Positions 16,719-24,861 of a stretch of 34,707 nt of DNA are shown here, piece by piece (the first letter of the stretch is position 1; each line of letters starts with the position of its first letter). A program made the translations under genes and the position numbers. The notes beneath the pieces are model-generated. The model ran no database searches, was not told where the DNA came from, and saw only the letters and a list, made by a program, of their open reading frames with translations. The stretch comes from Phycisphaerales bacterium. GTDB lineage: Bacteria; Planctomycetota; Phycisphaerae; Phycisphaerales; UBA1924. The stretch is from contig JALWOY010000225.1 in NCBI GenBank assembly GCA_027083355.1, positions 1 to 34,707 on the forward strand, read 5' to 3'.

Positions 16719-18506
16719 ATGACCACGATGGACCGACCCATCCCGGCCGACCCGTCGGACGCGCACCACGACGCGCCCTACAACGCCTCGCGCGGCAGCC
16801 TGGCCGCGGACGTGCTGAACTGGGCGACGACGGTCGATCACAAGAAGATCGGCGTGATGTACCTGTTCGCCGTGCTGTTCATGTTCTTCCTCGGGGGGAT
16901 GGCCGCGCTCGCGGTTCGGCTCGAGCTGCTCGAGCCCGTGCGCACGACGGTGAACGCCGCCGGGCAGACGGTCATCACGGGTCAGCTCTTCGGGGCCGAC
17001 CCGGAGAACATCCAGGCGGGCAACCAGACCTACAACCGTTTGTTCACCCTGCACGGCGCGATCATGGTGTTCATGTTCATCGTGCCCTCGATCCCGGCGA
17101 GCCTGGGCAACTTCTTCCTGCCGATCATGATCGGTGCAAAGGACGTGGCGTTCCCGAAACTGAACCTGCTGAGCTGGTACATCTACGTGATCGGCTCGAT
17201 CTTCGGTGTCTTGTCGATCATCGGGGGCGGTGTGGACACGGGGTGGACGTTCTATACGCCCTATTCCACGACGACCGACGCCGACCACTGGCGCGTCGTG
17301 TTCATGGTGCTCGCCGCGTTCATCCTCGGGTTCAGCTCGATCCTGACGGGGCTGAACTTCATCGTGACGGTCCACAAACTGCGGGCACCGGGCATGGGCT
17401 GGTTCGACATGCCGCTGTTCATCTGGGGCCTCTACGCCACGAGCATCATCCAGGTGCTCGCGACGCCCGTCATCGGCATCACCCTGCTGCTGCTGGTCTT
17501 CGAGCGGATCTTCCACGTCGGCATCTTCGACCCGGGCCTCGGGGGCGACCCCGTGCTGTACCAGCACTTCTTCTGGTTCTACTCGCACCCCGTGGTCTAC
17601 GTGATGATCCTGCCCGGCATGGGTATCGTCTCCGAGCTGATCGCGGTGCACAGCCGCAAGCACATCTTCGGCTACAAGGCGATCGCGTTCAGCTCGCTGG
17701 GCATCGCCGGCGTGTCGTTCCTTGTGTGGGGGCACCACATGTTCACGGCCATGGGCACGCTGGCGAGCACGCTGTTCAGCGCCCTGACATTCCTCGTGGC
17801 GATCCCGACAGCGATCAAGGTGTTCAACTGGATCGCGACGCTCTACAAGGGGTCGATCGCGATCAACACCCCGATGCTCTACGCGATGGCGTTCCTGTTC
17901 CTGTTCTCGATCGGGGGGCTGACGGGGCTCCCGCTCGGGGCGCTGGCGACGGATCTGCACCTGCACGACACGTATTACGTCGTCGCGCACTTCCACTATG
18001 TGATGATGGGCGGCACGGTGATCGCCTTCATGGGCGGGCTGCACCACTGGTGGCCCAAGATGTTCGGGCGGATGTACAACGAAAAGTGGGGCATGATCGG
18101 GTGCGCCATCGTCTTCATCGGGTTCAACATTACCTTCATCAGCCAGTTCCTGCTCGGGATGAACGGCATGCCCCGGCGGTACGCCAGTTATGTCGACGAG
18201 TTCCAGATGCTCCATCAGATCTCGACGTTCGGGTCGTGGGTGCTCCTCGTCGGCTTCCTGATCCACCTGTTCAACTTCATCTACAGCCTCATCGCCGGGC
18301 CCAAGGCGCCGCCCAACCCGTGGGGCGGGCTGACGCTGGAGTGGGAGACCGAGAGCCCCCCGATCGAGCACAACTTCCACCACGAGCCGCTCATCAAGCA
18401 CGGCCCCTACGACTTCGAGCTGGTCGTCCCGCCGCACTGCGACGCGCGGGAATTCCCCCTGCCCGTCCCGGCGCCGCCCAAGCCCGGCCCGGAGGTGATC
18501 AAGTGA
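16719..18506 (+). CDS. coxA: Cytochrome c oxidase subunit I, A2-type heme-copper oxidase
   Basis: The 595-residue protein carries the full ligand set: His112 and His426 for low-spin heme a, His424 for heme a3, His290 with Tyr294, and His339/His340 for CuB. It reduces oxygen to water and pumps protons. Residues 288-293 read YSHPVV; the Glu of the A1-type HPEVY motif is missing and the preceding Tyr-Ser pair of A2-type enzymes is present. Asp142 in [11 protein letters not shown] matches the usual proton-entry aspartate. GAGGAG precedes the ATG. The C-terminal 80 residues form a His/Pro-containing soluble tail. Confidence 0.97.
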   Translation: MTTMDRPIPADPSDAHHDAPYNASRGSLAADVLNWATTVDHKKIGVMYLFAVLFMFFLGGMAALAVRLELLEPVRTTVNAAGQTVITGQLFGADPENIQAGNQTYNRLFTLHGAIMVFMFIVPSIPASLGNFFLPIMIGAKDVAFPKLNLLSWYIYVIGSIFGVLSIIGGGVDTGWTFYTPYSTTTDADHWRVVFMVLAAFILGFSSILTGLNFIVTVHKLRAPGMGWFDMPLFIWGLYATSIIQVLATPVIGITLLLLVFERIFHVGIFDPGLGGDPVLYQHFFWFYSHPVVYVMILPGMGIVSELIAVHSRKHIFGYKAIAFSSLGIAGVSFLVWGHHMFTAMGTLASTLFSALTFLVAIPTAIKVFNWIATLYKGSIAINTPMLYAMAFLFLFSIGGLTGLPLGALATDLHLHDTYYVVAHFHYVMMGGTVIAFMGGLHHWWPKMFGRMYNEKWGMIGCAIVFIGFNITFISQFLLGMNGMPRRYASYVDEFQMLHQISTFGSWVLLVGFLIHLFNFIYSLIAGPKAPPNPWGGLTLEWETESPPIEHNFHHEPLIKHGPYDFELVVPPHCDAREFPLPVPAPPKPGPEVIK

Positions 18507-18540
18507 ACCGTGACGCATCGAACGCGCAGGAGACGAGCGC

Positions 18541-19236
18541 ATGACCGCGATCAATACCGACAAGCCCGTCGGCGAGAGCGCCGGCAGGAAGCAGATGCCG
18601 TGGGAGCGGTATGTGCAGGGCCACCACTGGCGCAACGCCGAGGACGAGTTCGACGCCGCCAAGTTCGGCATGTGGCTCTTCCTCTCGACCGAGATCCTGC
18701 TCTTCGCGGGGATCTTCGTGGGCTACGCGATCATGCGGATGCTGCACCCGCAGGCGTTCAGCAACGGCTCGCACTACCTCGACGTGCGGTGGGGCGGGCT
18801 CAACACCGTGGTGCTGCTGATCTCGTCGTGGACCGTGGCGATGGCGGTCCGCGCCGCCCAGCTCAACCAGCAGAAGTGGCTCCGGGTCAACCTGATCATC
18901 ACGCTCATCTGCGCGATCGCGTTCTTCTCGATCAAGCTGGGGCTGGAATACATCCCGAAGTGGTCGGTCGGCAAGCGTCCCGGCGCGCTGTTCAACTACC
19001 CGTTCGCGTCCGACCCTTACGAGCCGATGTGGTGGAGCATTTATTACACCGCCACGGGCATCCACGCCCTGCACGTCCTCGTCGGTGCCGGGCTGCTGAC
19101 GTGGGTGCTGGTGCGGTCGTTCAAGGGCATCTACGGGCCCAAGAACTACGCCATGGTCGAGACGAGCGGGCTGTATTGGCACCTCGTCGACCTGATCTGG
19201 ATCTTCCTGTTCCCCCTGCTGTACCTGATCCACTGA
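18541..19236 (+). CDS. coxC: Cytochrome c oxidase subunit III
   Basis: The 231-residue protein has five predicted membrane helices, fewer than the seven of mitochondrial subunit III but normal for many bacterial caa3 enzymes. Recognisable parts are [17 protein letters not shown] with its membrane glutamate, [11 protein letters not shown] and [17 protein letters not shown]. It stabilises subunit I. GGAG lies upstream of the ATG; coxA ends 34 bp before and coxD begins 16 bp after. Confidence 0.95.
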   Translation: MTAINTDKPVGESAGRKQMPWERYVQGHHWRNAEDEFDAAKFGMWLFLSTEILLFAGIFVGYAIMRMLHPQAFSNGSHYLDVRWGGLNTVVLLISSWTVAMAVRAAQLNQQKWLRVNLIITLICAIAFFSIKLGLEYIPKWSVGKRPGALFNYPFASDPYEPMWWSIYYTATGIHALHVLVGAGLLTWVLVRSFKGIYGPKNYAMVETSGLYWHLVDLIWIFLFPLLYLIH

Positions 19237-19252
19237 TTCGCCGGAGGAACCG

Positions 19253-20131
19253 ATGGCACACGACAACGCACAGACCGCCGGCATCGACTGGAGCGACCCG
19301 CACGCGTTCCACCACGATCCGTCGGGCCACCACGACGAGCACGACAACCTGCACCCGCACGTGACCCCCTGGCAGCACCTCGTGTTCGTGCTCCTGGCGC
19401 TGCTCTTCTTCACGGCCCTGACGGTCTTCGCCGCCAACGCGGAGGCCTGGGCCGTGTCGATGGGCGTGCACATCACCCATTTCTGGAATGTGGTCATCGC
19501 GGTCTCGATCGCGGTGGTGAAGGCGTCGCTGGTGTGCATGTTCTTCATGCACCTCAAGTACGACACCCCGCTCAACACGATGGTCCTGCTGACGACCCTC
19601 TTCGTCTTCGGGCTGTTCCTGATGTTCACCAGCATCGACCTCGGCAAGCGGGGCATGGTCAACCCGGTCAAGGCACAGATCATCCAGCCCGGCGGCAACG
19701 GCATCGGCATGGTCAAAGGCGGCGGGAACCTCGGGGCCAACATCACCACGGCGAGGAAGAAACAGGCCATCGAGCGGCTCGCCGCCACCATCGCCGCCGA
19801 CCACGGGCGCGACACGCCCAACGAAGAAGACCTCGCCGAGGCGAACAAGGAGTTCTGGTTCGAGTTCTACCACCACAAGGTGGAGGATCATCACGGCGAG
19901 ATCCCCCCGCGCCACCTGGACGACACGGAGAACATCCACGCCGAGTGGCTCGCCCATCACCGTAGAGAACTCGACGCCCGACGGGTCAGCGACGCCAGCC
20001 ACAGCCGGCCCAAGCACGGCCTGACGCCCGGGCTCTTCGACACCGAGGACCCTCAGGACGGGCGGGAGCATGACGGCGGGCACGGTGTCGAGCAGAACGC
20101 GCACACCGGCGGAGCGGACGGGGAGCACTGA
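19253..20131 (+). CDS. coxD: Cytochrome c oxidase subunit IV with long His-rich C-terminal tail
   Basis: Three membrane helices (about 42-61, 76-99 and 108-128) with VVKASLVCMFFMHLKYD identify the bacterial subunit IV family. The 292-residue length is far above the roughly 100 residues of typical members: the N-terminus carries a His/Asp-rich segment and the C-terminus a soluble tail of about 155 residues, rich in His, Asp and Glu (HHKVEDHHGE, WLAHHRRELD, EHDGGHG). Such a tail could bind metal or shield the complex; this is inference. GGAGGA lies 6 nt before the ATG. The stop is followed after 1 bp by the next start. Confidence 0.9.
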   Translation: MAHDNAQTAGIDWSDPHAFHHDPSGHHDEHDNLHPHVTPWQHLVFVLLALLFFTALTVFAANAEAWAVSMGVHITHFWNVVIAVSIAVVKASLVCMFFMHLKYDTPLNTMVLLTTLFVFGLFLMFTSIDLGKRGMVNPVKAQIIQPGGNGIGMVKGGGNLGANITTARKKQAIERLAATIAADHGRDTPNEEDLAEANKEFWFEFYHHKVEDHHGEIPPRHLDDTENIHAEWLAHHRRELDARRVSDASHSRPKHGLTPGLFDTEDPQDGREHDGGHGVEQNAHTGGADGEH

Positions 20132-20132
20132 G

Positions 20133-20996
20133 ATGCGCCCCCGGCGTTCCGGGCGGAAGATCGCCCTGTCTCTCGCCGGGCTCTCGCTCCTGTCGCTCCT
20201 GCTGAGCGCGTGGCGTCTCGCCGAGCGCATCGAGGCGTGGAACGAAGCCAACGCGCCCCCCGTTTTCTACTTCATCCCGGTCACGCAGACCACATTCACC
20301 TTCGCGGGCCGGCCCGTCTCGATCACCGGCGACATCGACGAGAAAGGCGAGGGCGACGTCGTCATCACCTACGGCGACGACACGCTCCACCTGCCCGTCG
20401 AGATCCCAAACGATCTCCCCCTGCCCGGCCTCGCCCGCTATAGCGACTGGCTCCGCCTGCACGTCTTCGCCGAGGCTTCGGATATGACGTTCGAGGAGTT
20501 CGAGCGTCGGCTGCACGCCGGCGAGATCACCTCGCGCCTCGTCGCGGTCGTGCGCAAGCCCCTCGCCGCCCCGGCGGAGAAGGGGCATTTCGGCCTCGAA
20601 ACCGGGGACGATTGGGCGTGGGGTGAATCCCGCCGCGACCGATGGATGTTCACGTTCTACGAGTTCCTCCCGGAGGGCGGCTGGCGGACGCAGACACTCC
20701 GTTTCCCCGAGAGCGGGGCGCATTTCTATCGCCGACAGATCCGCGCCCAGCGTCGCGGCGAACCCCCGCCGAAGCGGGCCGAGGATGAACTGGTTGAGGG
20801 CTCGTGGCAATATCAGGCGGCCATCCCGCTGATGCACCGCCCGCCTTCGATCACCACCGAGCAGCAGGCGCTGCGCAACGCGGGCTGGACGTTGCCGGCC
20901 GCCTCGACGAGCGTCGTCGTGCTGATCCTGAGCCTCGCTTTCGCCTTCGCGCCTGGCAAATCCGGCAAGGGGCAGGACGCCCCGCCCGCCGAGTGA
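20133..20996 (+). CDS. Membrane protein of unknown function at the end of the oxidase operon
   Basis: I do not recognise this 287-residue protein. It has an N-terminal membrane helix (about 9-27), a soluble region of about 230 residues starting FYFIPVTQTTFTFAGRPVSI, and a second helix near the C-terminus (about 258-278) followed by a short basic tail. Both helices with the loop between them suggest a periplasmic domain held at both ends. It begins 1 bp after the coxD stop with GGGGAG upstream, so it is almost certainly cotranslated with the oxidase and is a candidate oxidase assembly or accessory factor. A longer in-frame start at 20070 would overlap coxD and is less likely. Confidence 0.85.
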   Translation: MRPRRSGRKIALSLAGLSLLSLLLSAWRLAERIEAWNEANAPPVFYFIPVTQTTFTFAGRPVSITGDIDEKGEGDVVITYGDDTLHLPVEIPNDLPLPGLARYSDWLRLHVFAEASDMTFEEFERRLHAGEITSRLVAVVRKPLAAPAEKGHFGLETGDDWAWGESRRDRWMFTFYEFLPEGGWRTQTLRFPESGAHFYRRQIRAQRRGEPPPKRAEDELVEGSWQYQAAIPLMHRPPSITTEQQALRNAGWTLPAASTSVVVLILSLAFAFAPGKSGKGQDAPPAE

Positions 20997-21045
20997 TCAC
21001 GCCATCTTCTCCGCTTTACGCATGATTCTTTTGCAAATTGAAGAG

Positions 21046-21155
21046 AGCCCTCGCTCCCGCTCGGGCCTCTTTCCCGGCCGAGCACAGCAGCTGTTGCTGA
21101 ACTCCCCAACAAACCTGAACGCCCCAACGAGGCGGTCCAAGCGGAAGCGAGGGCT
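21046..21155. repeat. Inverted pair of a dispersed repeat (AGCCCTCGCT family)
   Basis: AGCCCTCGCTCCCGCT at 21046-21061 and its near-perfect inverse at 21140-21155 (15 of 16 bases) face each other across 78 bp between two convergent genes. The left copy extends to 21072 and is 26/27 identical to 32766-32792. It could fold as a long-range stem competing with the hairpin at 21151-21174. Confidence 0.75.
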
Positions 21156-21174
21156 CCGGGTGTCCCCGGAGCCC
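21151..21174. terminator. Strong hairpin between convergent genes, probable bidirectional terminator
   Basis: GGGCTCCGGG (21151-21160) and CCCGGAGCCC (21165-21174) form a perfect 10-bp stem with a 4-nt loop. It lies 155 bp after the operon's last gene and 14 bp after the minus-strand gene ending at 21188. There is no clear T-run on either side, so it may act with Rho or as an RNA end-stabiliser. Confidence 0.55.
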
Positions 21175-21187
21175 CCGCGCGGTTTCG

Positions 21188-21922
21188 TCATGGGCACCCG
21201 TTCTGGAATGTCCCCACGAACCCCGAGATGTCGGCAAGGTCGAACACCCCGAACGGCTCGGCCACGTCCGCAGCGGGCGCTCCCAGCGAGAACGCCGTGA
21301 CGAACGCGGTGATATCCGCCAGATCGAGCACGCCGAACGGCTCGGCGATGTCCGCCGCGCACCCGGTGTCCCACACCCACCCGAGCGTGATCTCCCCGGG
21401 GGTATAGCCCGCGATCGGCTCGCCGTTCTCGTCGCCGATATACACGAGGTAGGACGCCGAGTAGTGCCCCGGCATCGTGACCGCGTAGTAATTGTGCAGC
21501 ATCACGCCGTCCCACGCGAACCGTGACGAGGACGAACCCGTGCCGAGGATCGGGTCCATGAACGAATACGGCCCGAAGGCCCGGCCCGCATAGACCGACA
21601 GCGTCGGGCTCGCGTCGATCTGGTCGATATACACGAACCCGCCCGGCGGCGGCGCCCACAGCCCGCTGACGAGCCAGCCGTACTGCGCGTTGAACCGCGT
21701 CCCGTTGAGCACGGCGGCGGCGCCGGTGTACGTCTCGGTCGGCTCATAGAAAACCATCTCGCCGGGGTTCGCCACGGTCAGTTCGATCTCGTTGGCCGCG
21801 TTGAGGTGCACCATGATGTGGTTCATCGACCCGCCCATCGGGGGGAGATCGCCCGCGGTCGCCGCGAGATTGACCAGAGCAAGAGCCCCCAGGGCCAGAG
21901 TGCCGGTGTGTTCAAGTTTCAT
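21188..21922 (-). CDS. Secreted protein with C-terminal GC-type dockerin-like repeats
   Basis: The 244-residue protein has a signal peptide (about 1-23), a beta-rich middle without a family I recognise, and a C-terminal pair of near-identical calcium-binding-like repeats at about 188-244: ADIAEPFGVLDLADITAF and ADVAEPFGVFDLADISGF, flanked by Cys and ending NGCP. This matches the GC-type dockerin tail common on secreted proteins of Phycisphaerae, probably a surface-anchoring or sorting signal. I chose the ATG at 21922, which has AAGGAA 8 nt upstream; an in-frame ATG at 21943 would include that site in the coding sequence. It follows the prepilin-like gene on the same strand after 65 bp. Confidence 0.88.
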   Translation of the reverse strand: MKLEHTGTLALGALALVNLAATAGDLPPMGGSMNHIMVHLNAANEIELTVANPGEMVFYEPTETYTGAAAVLNGTRFNAQYGWLVSGLWAPPPGGFVYIDQIDASPTLSVYAGRAFGPYSFMDPILGTGSSSSRFAWDGVMLHNYYAVTMPGHYSASYLVYIGDENGEPIAGYTPGEITLGWVWDTGCAADIAEPFGVLDLADITAFVTAFSLGAPAADVAEPFGVFDLADISGFVGTFQNGCP

Positions 21923-21987
21923 GCTCAGAATTCCTTGTTTCACCGCACCGGAAGCGCGGCTTGTTGCTGATTCGTCCCGGCCTCGGG

Positions 21988-22776
21988 CTATCGCGCCGTC
22001 GCCGGGTTCCAGTCGTCGATCCCGCGATCGAGATCGAACGTTTTCTCGAACTCGATGTCGACGGCGCGCCCGTCGAGCATCAGATACCCCGCCGTCTTCC
22101 CGTGCCGTGTCTTGGCGACCCGGTCCGTCGGCGCGTGAAACTGCACCCAGAAATGGGCCATCAGGTGATCGGTCATCGTCCCGTTGGATTCACCCTCGGC
22201 GACCTCGCCGAACGCGACCGTCAGGCTCGGCCTCGGGATCGCGTCGAGTTTTCTCCAGACCCGCGCCGGTGGGTTGATCGGGTCCAACTCGGAAGGCGTG
22301 AGCACGTAGTAGACGTTGTAGCCGTAGCTGCCGTCGTACCGCCCCGCCTCGTGCGCCGGCGGGTCCGCCCCGCGCGGGTCGTGCGGGCAGCGGTACAACG
22401 CCTCGACCGAAGCCCGCCAGTCGCCGGCGCGCGACGCCAGCAGTCCGGGGTCCTCGAACACGCCGCGGTCGAACCCGCGCGCGTCGAGATACGGCAGCAG
22501 CGCGATGCTCCAGCTGGCCAGCCGCGTGCCGATCGGGTCCGGGTCGCCGAACCCAGCCGCGTGATCCGCCAGCGGGAGTTCACCGCCCGAATCGTCCGCG
22601 TACAGATGCACGGCCTGCCCGATCGAACGCAGATTCGACAGGCACGCGACGTTCCACGCCGCGGCCCGAGCCCCGCGCAACGCCGGCAGCAGGACCCCGA
22701 TCAGCAACGCGATGATCGCGATCACGACCAGCAGCTCGACGAGTGTGAACGCCGAGCGGAATGAACGCAACGACAT
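21988..22776 (-). CDS. Prepilin-like protein with H-X9-DG C-terminal motif (DUF1559-like)
   Basis: The 262-residue protein starts with a type IV prepilin-like segment, [20 protein letters not shown] (about 9-28), with a short basic leader and the conserved Glu at position 5 after the cleavage site. Near the C-terminus it has [12 protein letters not shown], the planctomycete H-X9-DG signature. The rest is a globular domain with scattered cysteines. These proteins are numerous in planctomycetes and resemble pseudopilins of type II-like secretion, but their role is unproven. AAGGAG lies 7 nt before the ATG at 22776. Confidence 0.93.
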   Translation of the reverse strand: MSLRSFRSAFTLVELLVVIAIIALLIGVLLPALRGARAAAWNVACLSNLRSIGQAVHLYADDSGGELPLADHAAGFGDPDPIGTRLASWSIALLPYLDARGFDRGVFEDPGLLASRAGDWRASVEALYRCPHDPRGADPPAHEAGRYDGSYGYNVYYVLTPSELDPINPPARVWRKLDAIPRPSLTVAFGEVAEGESNGTMTDHLMAHFWVQFHAPTDRVAKTRHGKTAGYLMLDGRAVDIEFEKTFDLDRGIDDWNPATAR

Positions 22777-22978
22777 GCGGAATCTCCTTCATCACCGCCC
22801 GGCCGCCCGACGGCGCCGTACGCGGCGGAGTCCCGAACCGTGATTCCCGCGGGCAGGCCCCGCGTCTCGGCGTCACCGATCAACCGACGATGAAATCGCG
22901 GCCTGTCGATGCGCACGGGGCGCGTCACAACCGAACCCGCGAAGGGCCTGTGTGGTCAAATGAAAAAAGGTGGACCGA

Positions 22979-23455
22979 TCACGCCGCCCGTGGGCGGGGG
23001 GGCGGCGGCTCGACCGCCGGCACCCACGTCACACACGGCCGGCCCGCGGAACCCCGCGCAATCCCCCGCGGCGAGGGCGGGGCGATCCACGCCGGCTCGC
23101 TCCACAGACGCAAAACGAACGACGCGGTCAGGAACCCCGTCGCCAGCGGCACGCGGCTGTCGATCCGTTCCGCCCGGCGGGTCCATGAAACACGGTCCGC
23201 GTGTTTCTTGCTCTTCCCCCCGGCGGCGGCACAGAGCGGGCATGCCGCCGATTCCTGCAGATCCATCTCGTCCGGCTGGCACGAGCACATCGCTTGGCCA
23301 CATTTCGACCATGGTTTTTTCGCGACCGATCCGCCGAACGGCGATTCGGGCATCCAGCCGAACGCGATGAGGAAGAGCGCACCTGTGACCAGCCACGCCG
23401 GTATTGCTCGGCCAGAGCGAAATCCCCCCCGGATTTCCTGCCACGCAAGCAACAT
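22979..23455 (-). CDS. Small cysteine-rich membrane protein, function unknown
   Basis: I do not recognise this 158-residue protein. It has a basic, amphipathic start (MLLAWQEIRGGFRSGR), a membrane helix (about 20-35), a cysteine cluster (C52, C57, C59, C72, C75) in the order CGQAMCSC...CPLC, a Lys/Arg-rich stretch, a second, weaker hydrophobic segment (103-117) and a Pro/Arg-rich tail. The cysteine spacing suggests a metal site. No ribosome binding site is visible, but a near-consensus promoter ends about 9 nt before the ATG, so the message should be nearly leaderless. That promoter is the main reason for accepting the gene over competing frames in this GC-rich stretch. Confidence 0.65.
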   Translation of the reverse strand: MLLAWQEIRGGFRSGRAIPAWLVTGALFLIAFGWMPESPFGGSVAKKPWSKCGQAMCSCQPDEMDLQESAACPLCAAAGGKSKKHADRVSWTRRAERIDSRVPLATGFLTASFVLRLWSEPAWIAPPSPRGIARGSAGRPCVTWVPAVEPPPPRPRAA

Positions 23456-23464
23456 GACGGCGAA

Positions 23465-23493
23465 ACAATACAGGTGAATTCAAGACCTGTCAA
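23465..23493 (-). promoter_or_regulatory. Near-consensus sigma-70 promoter for the cysteine-rich protein
   Basis: Read on the minus strand, TTGACA (23493-23488), a 17-nt spacer and TATTGT (23470-23465) are followed by 9 nt and then the ATG at 23455. The expected transcription start is about 23458, giving a leader of roughly 3 nt. Confidence 0.7.
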
Positions 23494-23552
23494 ACCGGTA
23501 TGAGCCTCGATTCGAACAGATCCGGCACGGGCCGGAGCGCCCCGCCCGCGAC

Positions 23553-23578
23553 GAGCCGAGACCGTGATGGAGCGGTCT
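23553..23578 (+). repeat. Dispersed repeat, GAGCCG(C)GACCG...GAGCGGT family, copy 1
   Basis: GAGCCGAGACCG followed by TGATGGAGCGGTCT. The element is 26 bp, with GACCG and CGGTC able to pair around a 7-8 nt centre. It is related to the copies at 30822-30847 and 32617-32642, all in the same orientation. Confidence 0.7.
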
Positions 23579-23618
23579 GCGTGTTTCCATCGTGCCCGTC
23601 GAACCGCGTGTTCAAAGA

Positions 23619-23694
23619 GCCCCAAGCGTCGGCGCGGGGCAGAGCGCCGGGCGGATGACAACAGCACCACCGGCCCGTCGCTCACGCTCCGGGC
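23619..23694. repeat. Two further hairpin repeat modules
   Basis: At 23619-23640 GCCCC and GGGGC flank an inner GCG-TCGG-CGC hairpin. At 23673-23694 GCCCG and CGGGC enclose TCGCTCACGCTC. Both have the hyphenated-palindrome form of the other dispersed repeats here, but each is seen once in the window. Confidence 0.5.
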
Positions 23695-23874
23695 TCAGGT
23701 GTGCATTCCGATCGGTTGACGCGCACATCCCCGATCAGGGTGCGGTCTGCCCACGATCAACCGGGCATACACCCGCCCTGCGCACAGATCCGACGAATGC
23801 ACGGACAACCGCCCTTTCACACCCGCGCGACGCGACCCGTTACACACTTTGATGAGGCCGGGAGGTCCGGTTGT

Positions 23875-24756
23875 TTACTTCGTCGGTTCGTATGCCGATT
23901 CGCCGAGCGAATCACGGTCGATCACGGCGTTCTGCCCGGCGGACGCGGGGGCCGATCCGCCGCTCGCCGGCACCAGGTAAATCTCGACCCGCCGGTTCGC
24001 CGGGGTGTTGCCGCTCTTCGTATTGGGCACGGCCGGGCGGAACTCGCCCCACCCCGCCGCCATCATCCGTGCCGGCGGCACCCCCAGTTTGACCAGCTCG
24101 TTGCGGACCGAGATTGCGCGGTACGTCGACAGGTGCATGTTCGAGGGGTACCGCTTTCGGGTCTTGGCGCTCAACGGCTGCGAGTCCGTGTGCCCCACGA
24201 TCCGCACGTCGTACCCCGACGCCTCGGGGCTTTTGAGGATCTTGGCGAGCGCCTTCAGGCTTTCGACCGCGTTCTTCTTCACGACGTCGGAGCCCGAATC
24301 GAACGTCAGATCGCTTGAAAAGCGCAGCATCCCCCGATCCGGGTCGTACCGGATCAGGTCGGGATATTGCCCCGCCAGCCGCCGCAGCGCGTCGTCCGTC
24401 ACCGGGTCGATCTGGGCGAACTCCATGTTGTCGAGCCGGTTCTCCAGCTCGGCGATCGTCTGCCGGGCCTCGTTGAGCTGCTGGAGCGTCAGGTTGTGGG
24501 CTTCTTCCAGGCTCGCCATCGCGTCCGGGGCCGATTCCACCTGCCGCCGGAGGCCCGATTCCATCGATTCCAGATCGCTGATGCGGGCCTGCAACTCGAC
24601 ATTCCGGCTCTTGAGCGCCCGGTTTTCATGCACGAGATCGTCGTACGCCTGCTGGTTGACGCACCCCCCGAGCCCGCCGGCCACCACCGCGGCAAGGGCG
24701 AGGCCCAGAGCGAGCAAGGGCGTTCGGCGTGGCACACGCTTCGTGATCTGCTTCAT
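23875..24756 (-). CDS. OmpA-family peptidoglycan-binding lipoprotein with coiled coil
   Basis: The 293-residue protein has a lipoprotein signal ending LGGC (Cys32), a long heptad-patterned coiled coil (about 38-108), and a C-terminal OmpA domain with LTFDSGSDVVKKNAVESL, VRIVGHTDSQPL, YRAISVRNELVKLGV and NTPANRRVEIYL. The Asp in GHTD and the Arg pair in NRRVE are the residues that bind diaminopimelate of peptidoglycan in this family. It likely ties the outer membrane or an envelope complex to the cell wall. GAGGAGG lies about 8 nt before the ATG. It is divergent from the amidohydrolase gene, with a 105-bp gap. Confidence 0.93.
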   Translation of the reverse strand: MKQITKRVPRRTPLLALGLALAAVVAGGLGGCVNQQAYDDLVHENRALKSRNVELQARISDLESMESGLRRQVESAPDAMASLEEAHNLTLQQLNEARQTIAELENRLDNMEFAQIDPVTDDALRRLAGQYPDLIRYDPDRGMLRFSSDLTFDSGSDVVKKNAVESLKALAKILKSPEASGYDVRIVGHTDSQPLSAKTRKRYPSNMHLSTYRAISVRNELVKLGVPPARMMAAGWGEFRPAVPNTKSGNTPANRRVEIYLVPASGGSAPASAGQNAVIDRDSLGESAYEPTK

Positions 24757-24861
24757 CGTTCGGCCTCCTCGTCGGGCGCCCTCGCGGCGCGCTCATATCC
24801 TCGGGTCGGGGCGCACACCGGGTGCACGCCCCAATCCTATCGGCCCCGACGCGCCGGTGTC

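Larger units (their letters stand above)
23456..23874. other. Gene-free stretch with a mosaic of short hairpin repeats
   Basis: This 419-bp stretch holds the promoter at 23465-23493 and three different short repeat modules close together: the GAGCCG/GACCG family at 23553-23578, GCCCC...GGGGC at 23619-23640 and GCCCG...CGGGC at 23673-23694. I see no supported gene. The rest, up to the OmpA stop at 23875, shows nothing recognisable. Confidence 0.65.

Noticed and set aside
15507-18671. 1054-residue minus-strand open frame antisense to the oxidase genes
   Set aside because: High-GC shadow frame, Arg/His/Asp-rich low-complexity sequence; the opposite strand encodes clear CoxB and CoxA.
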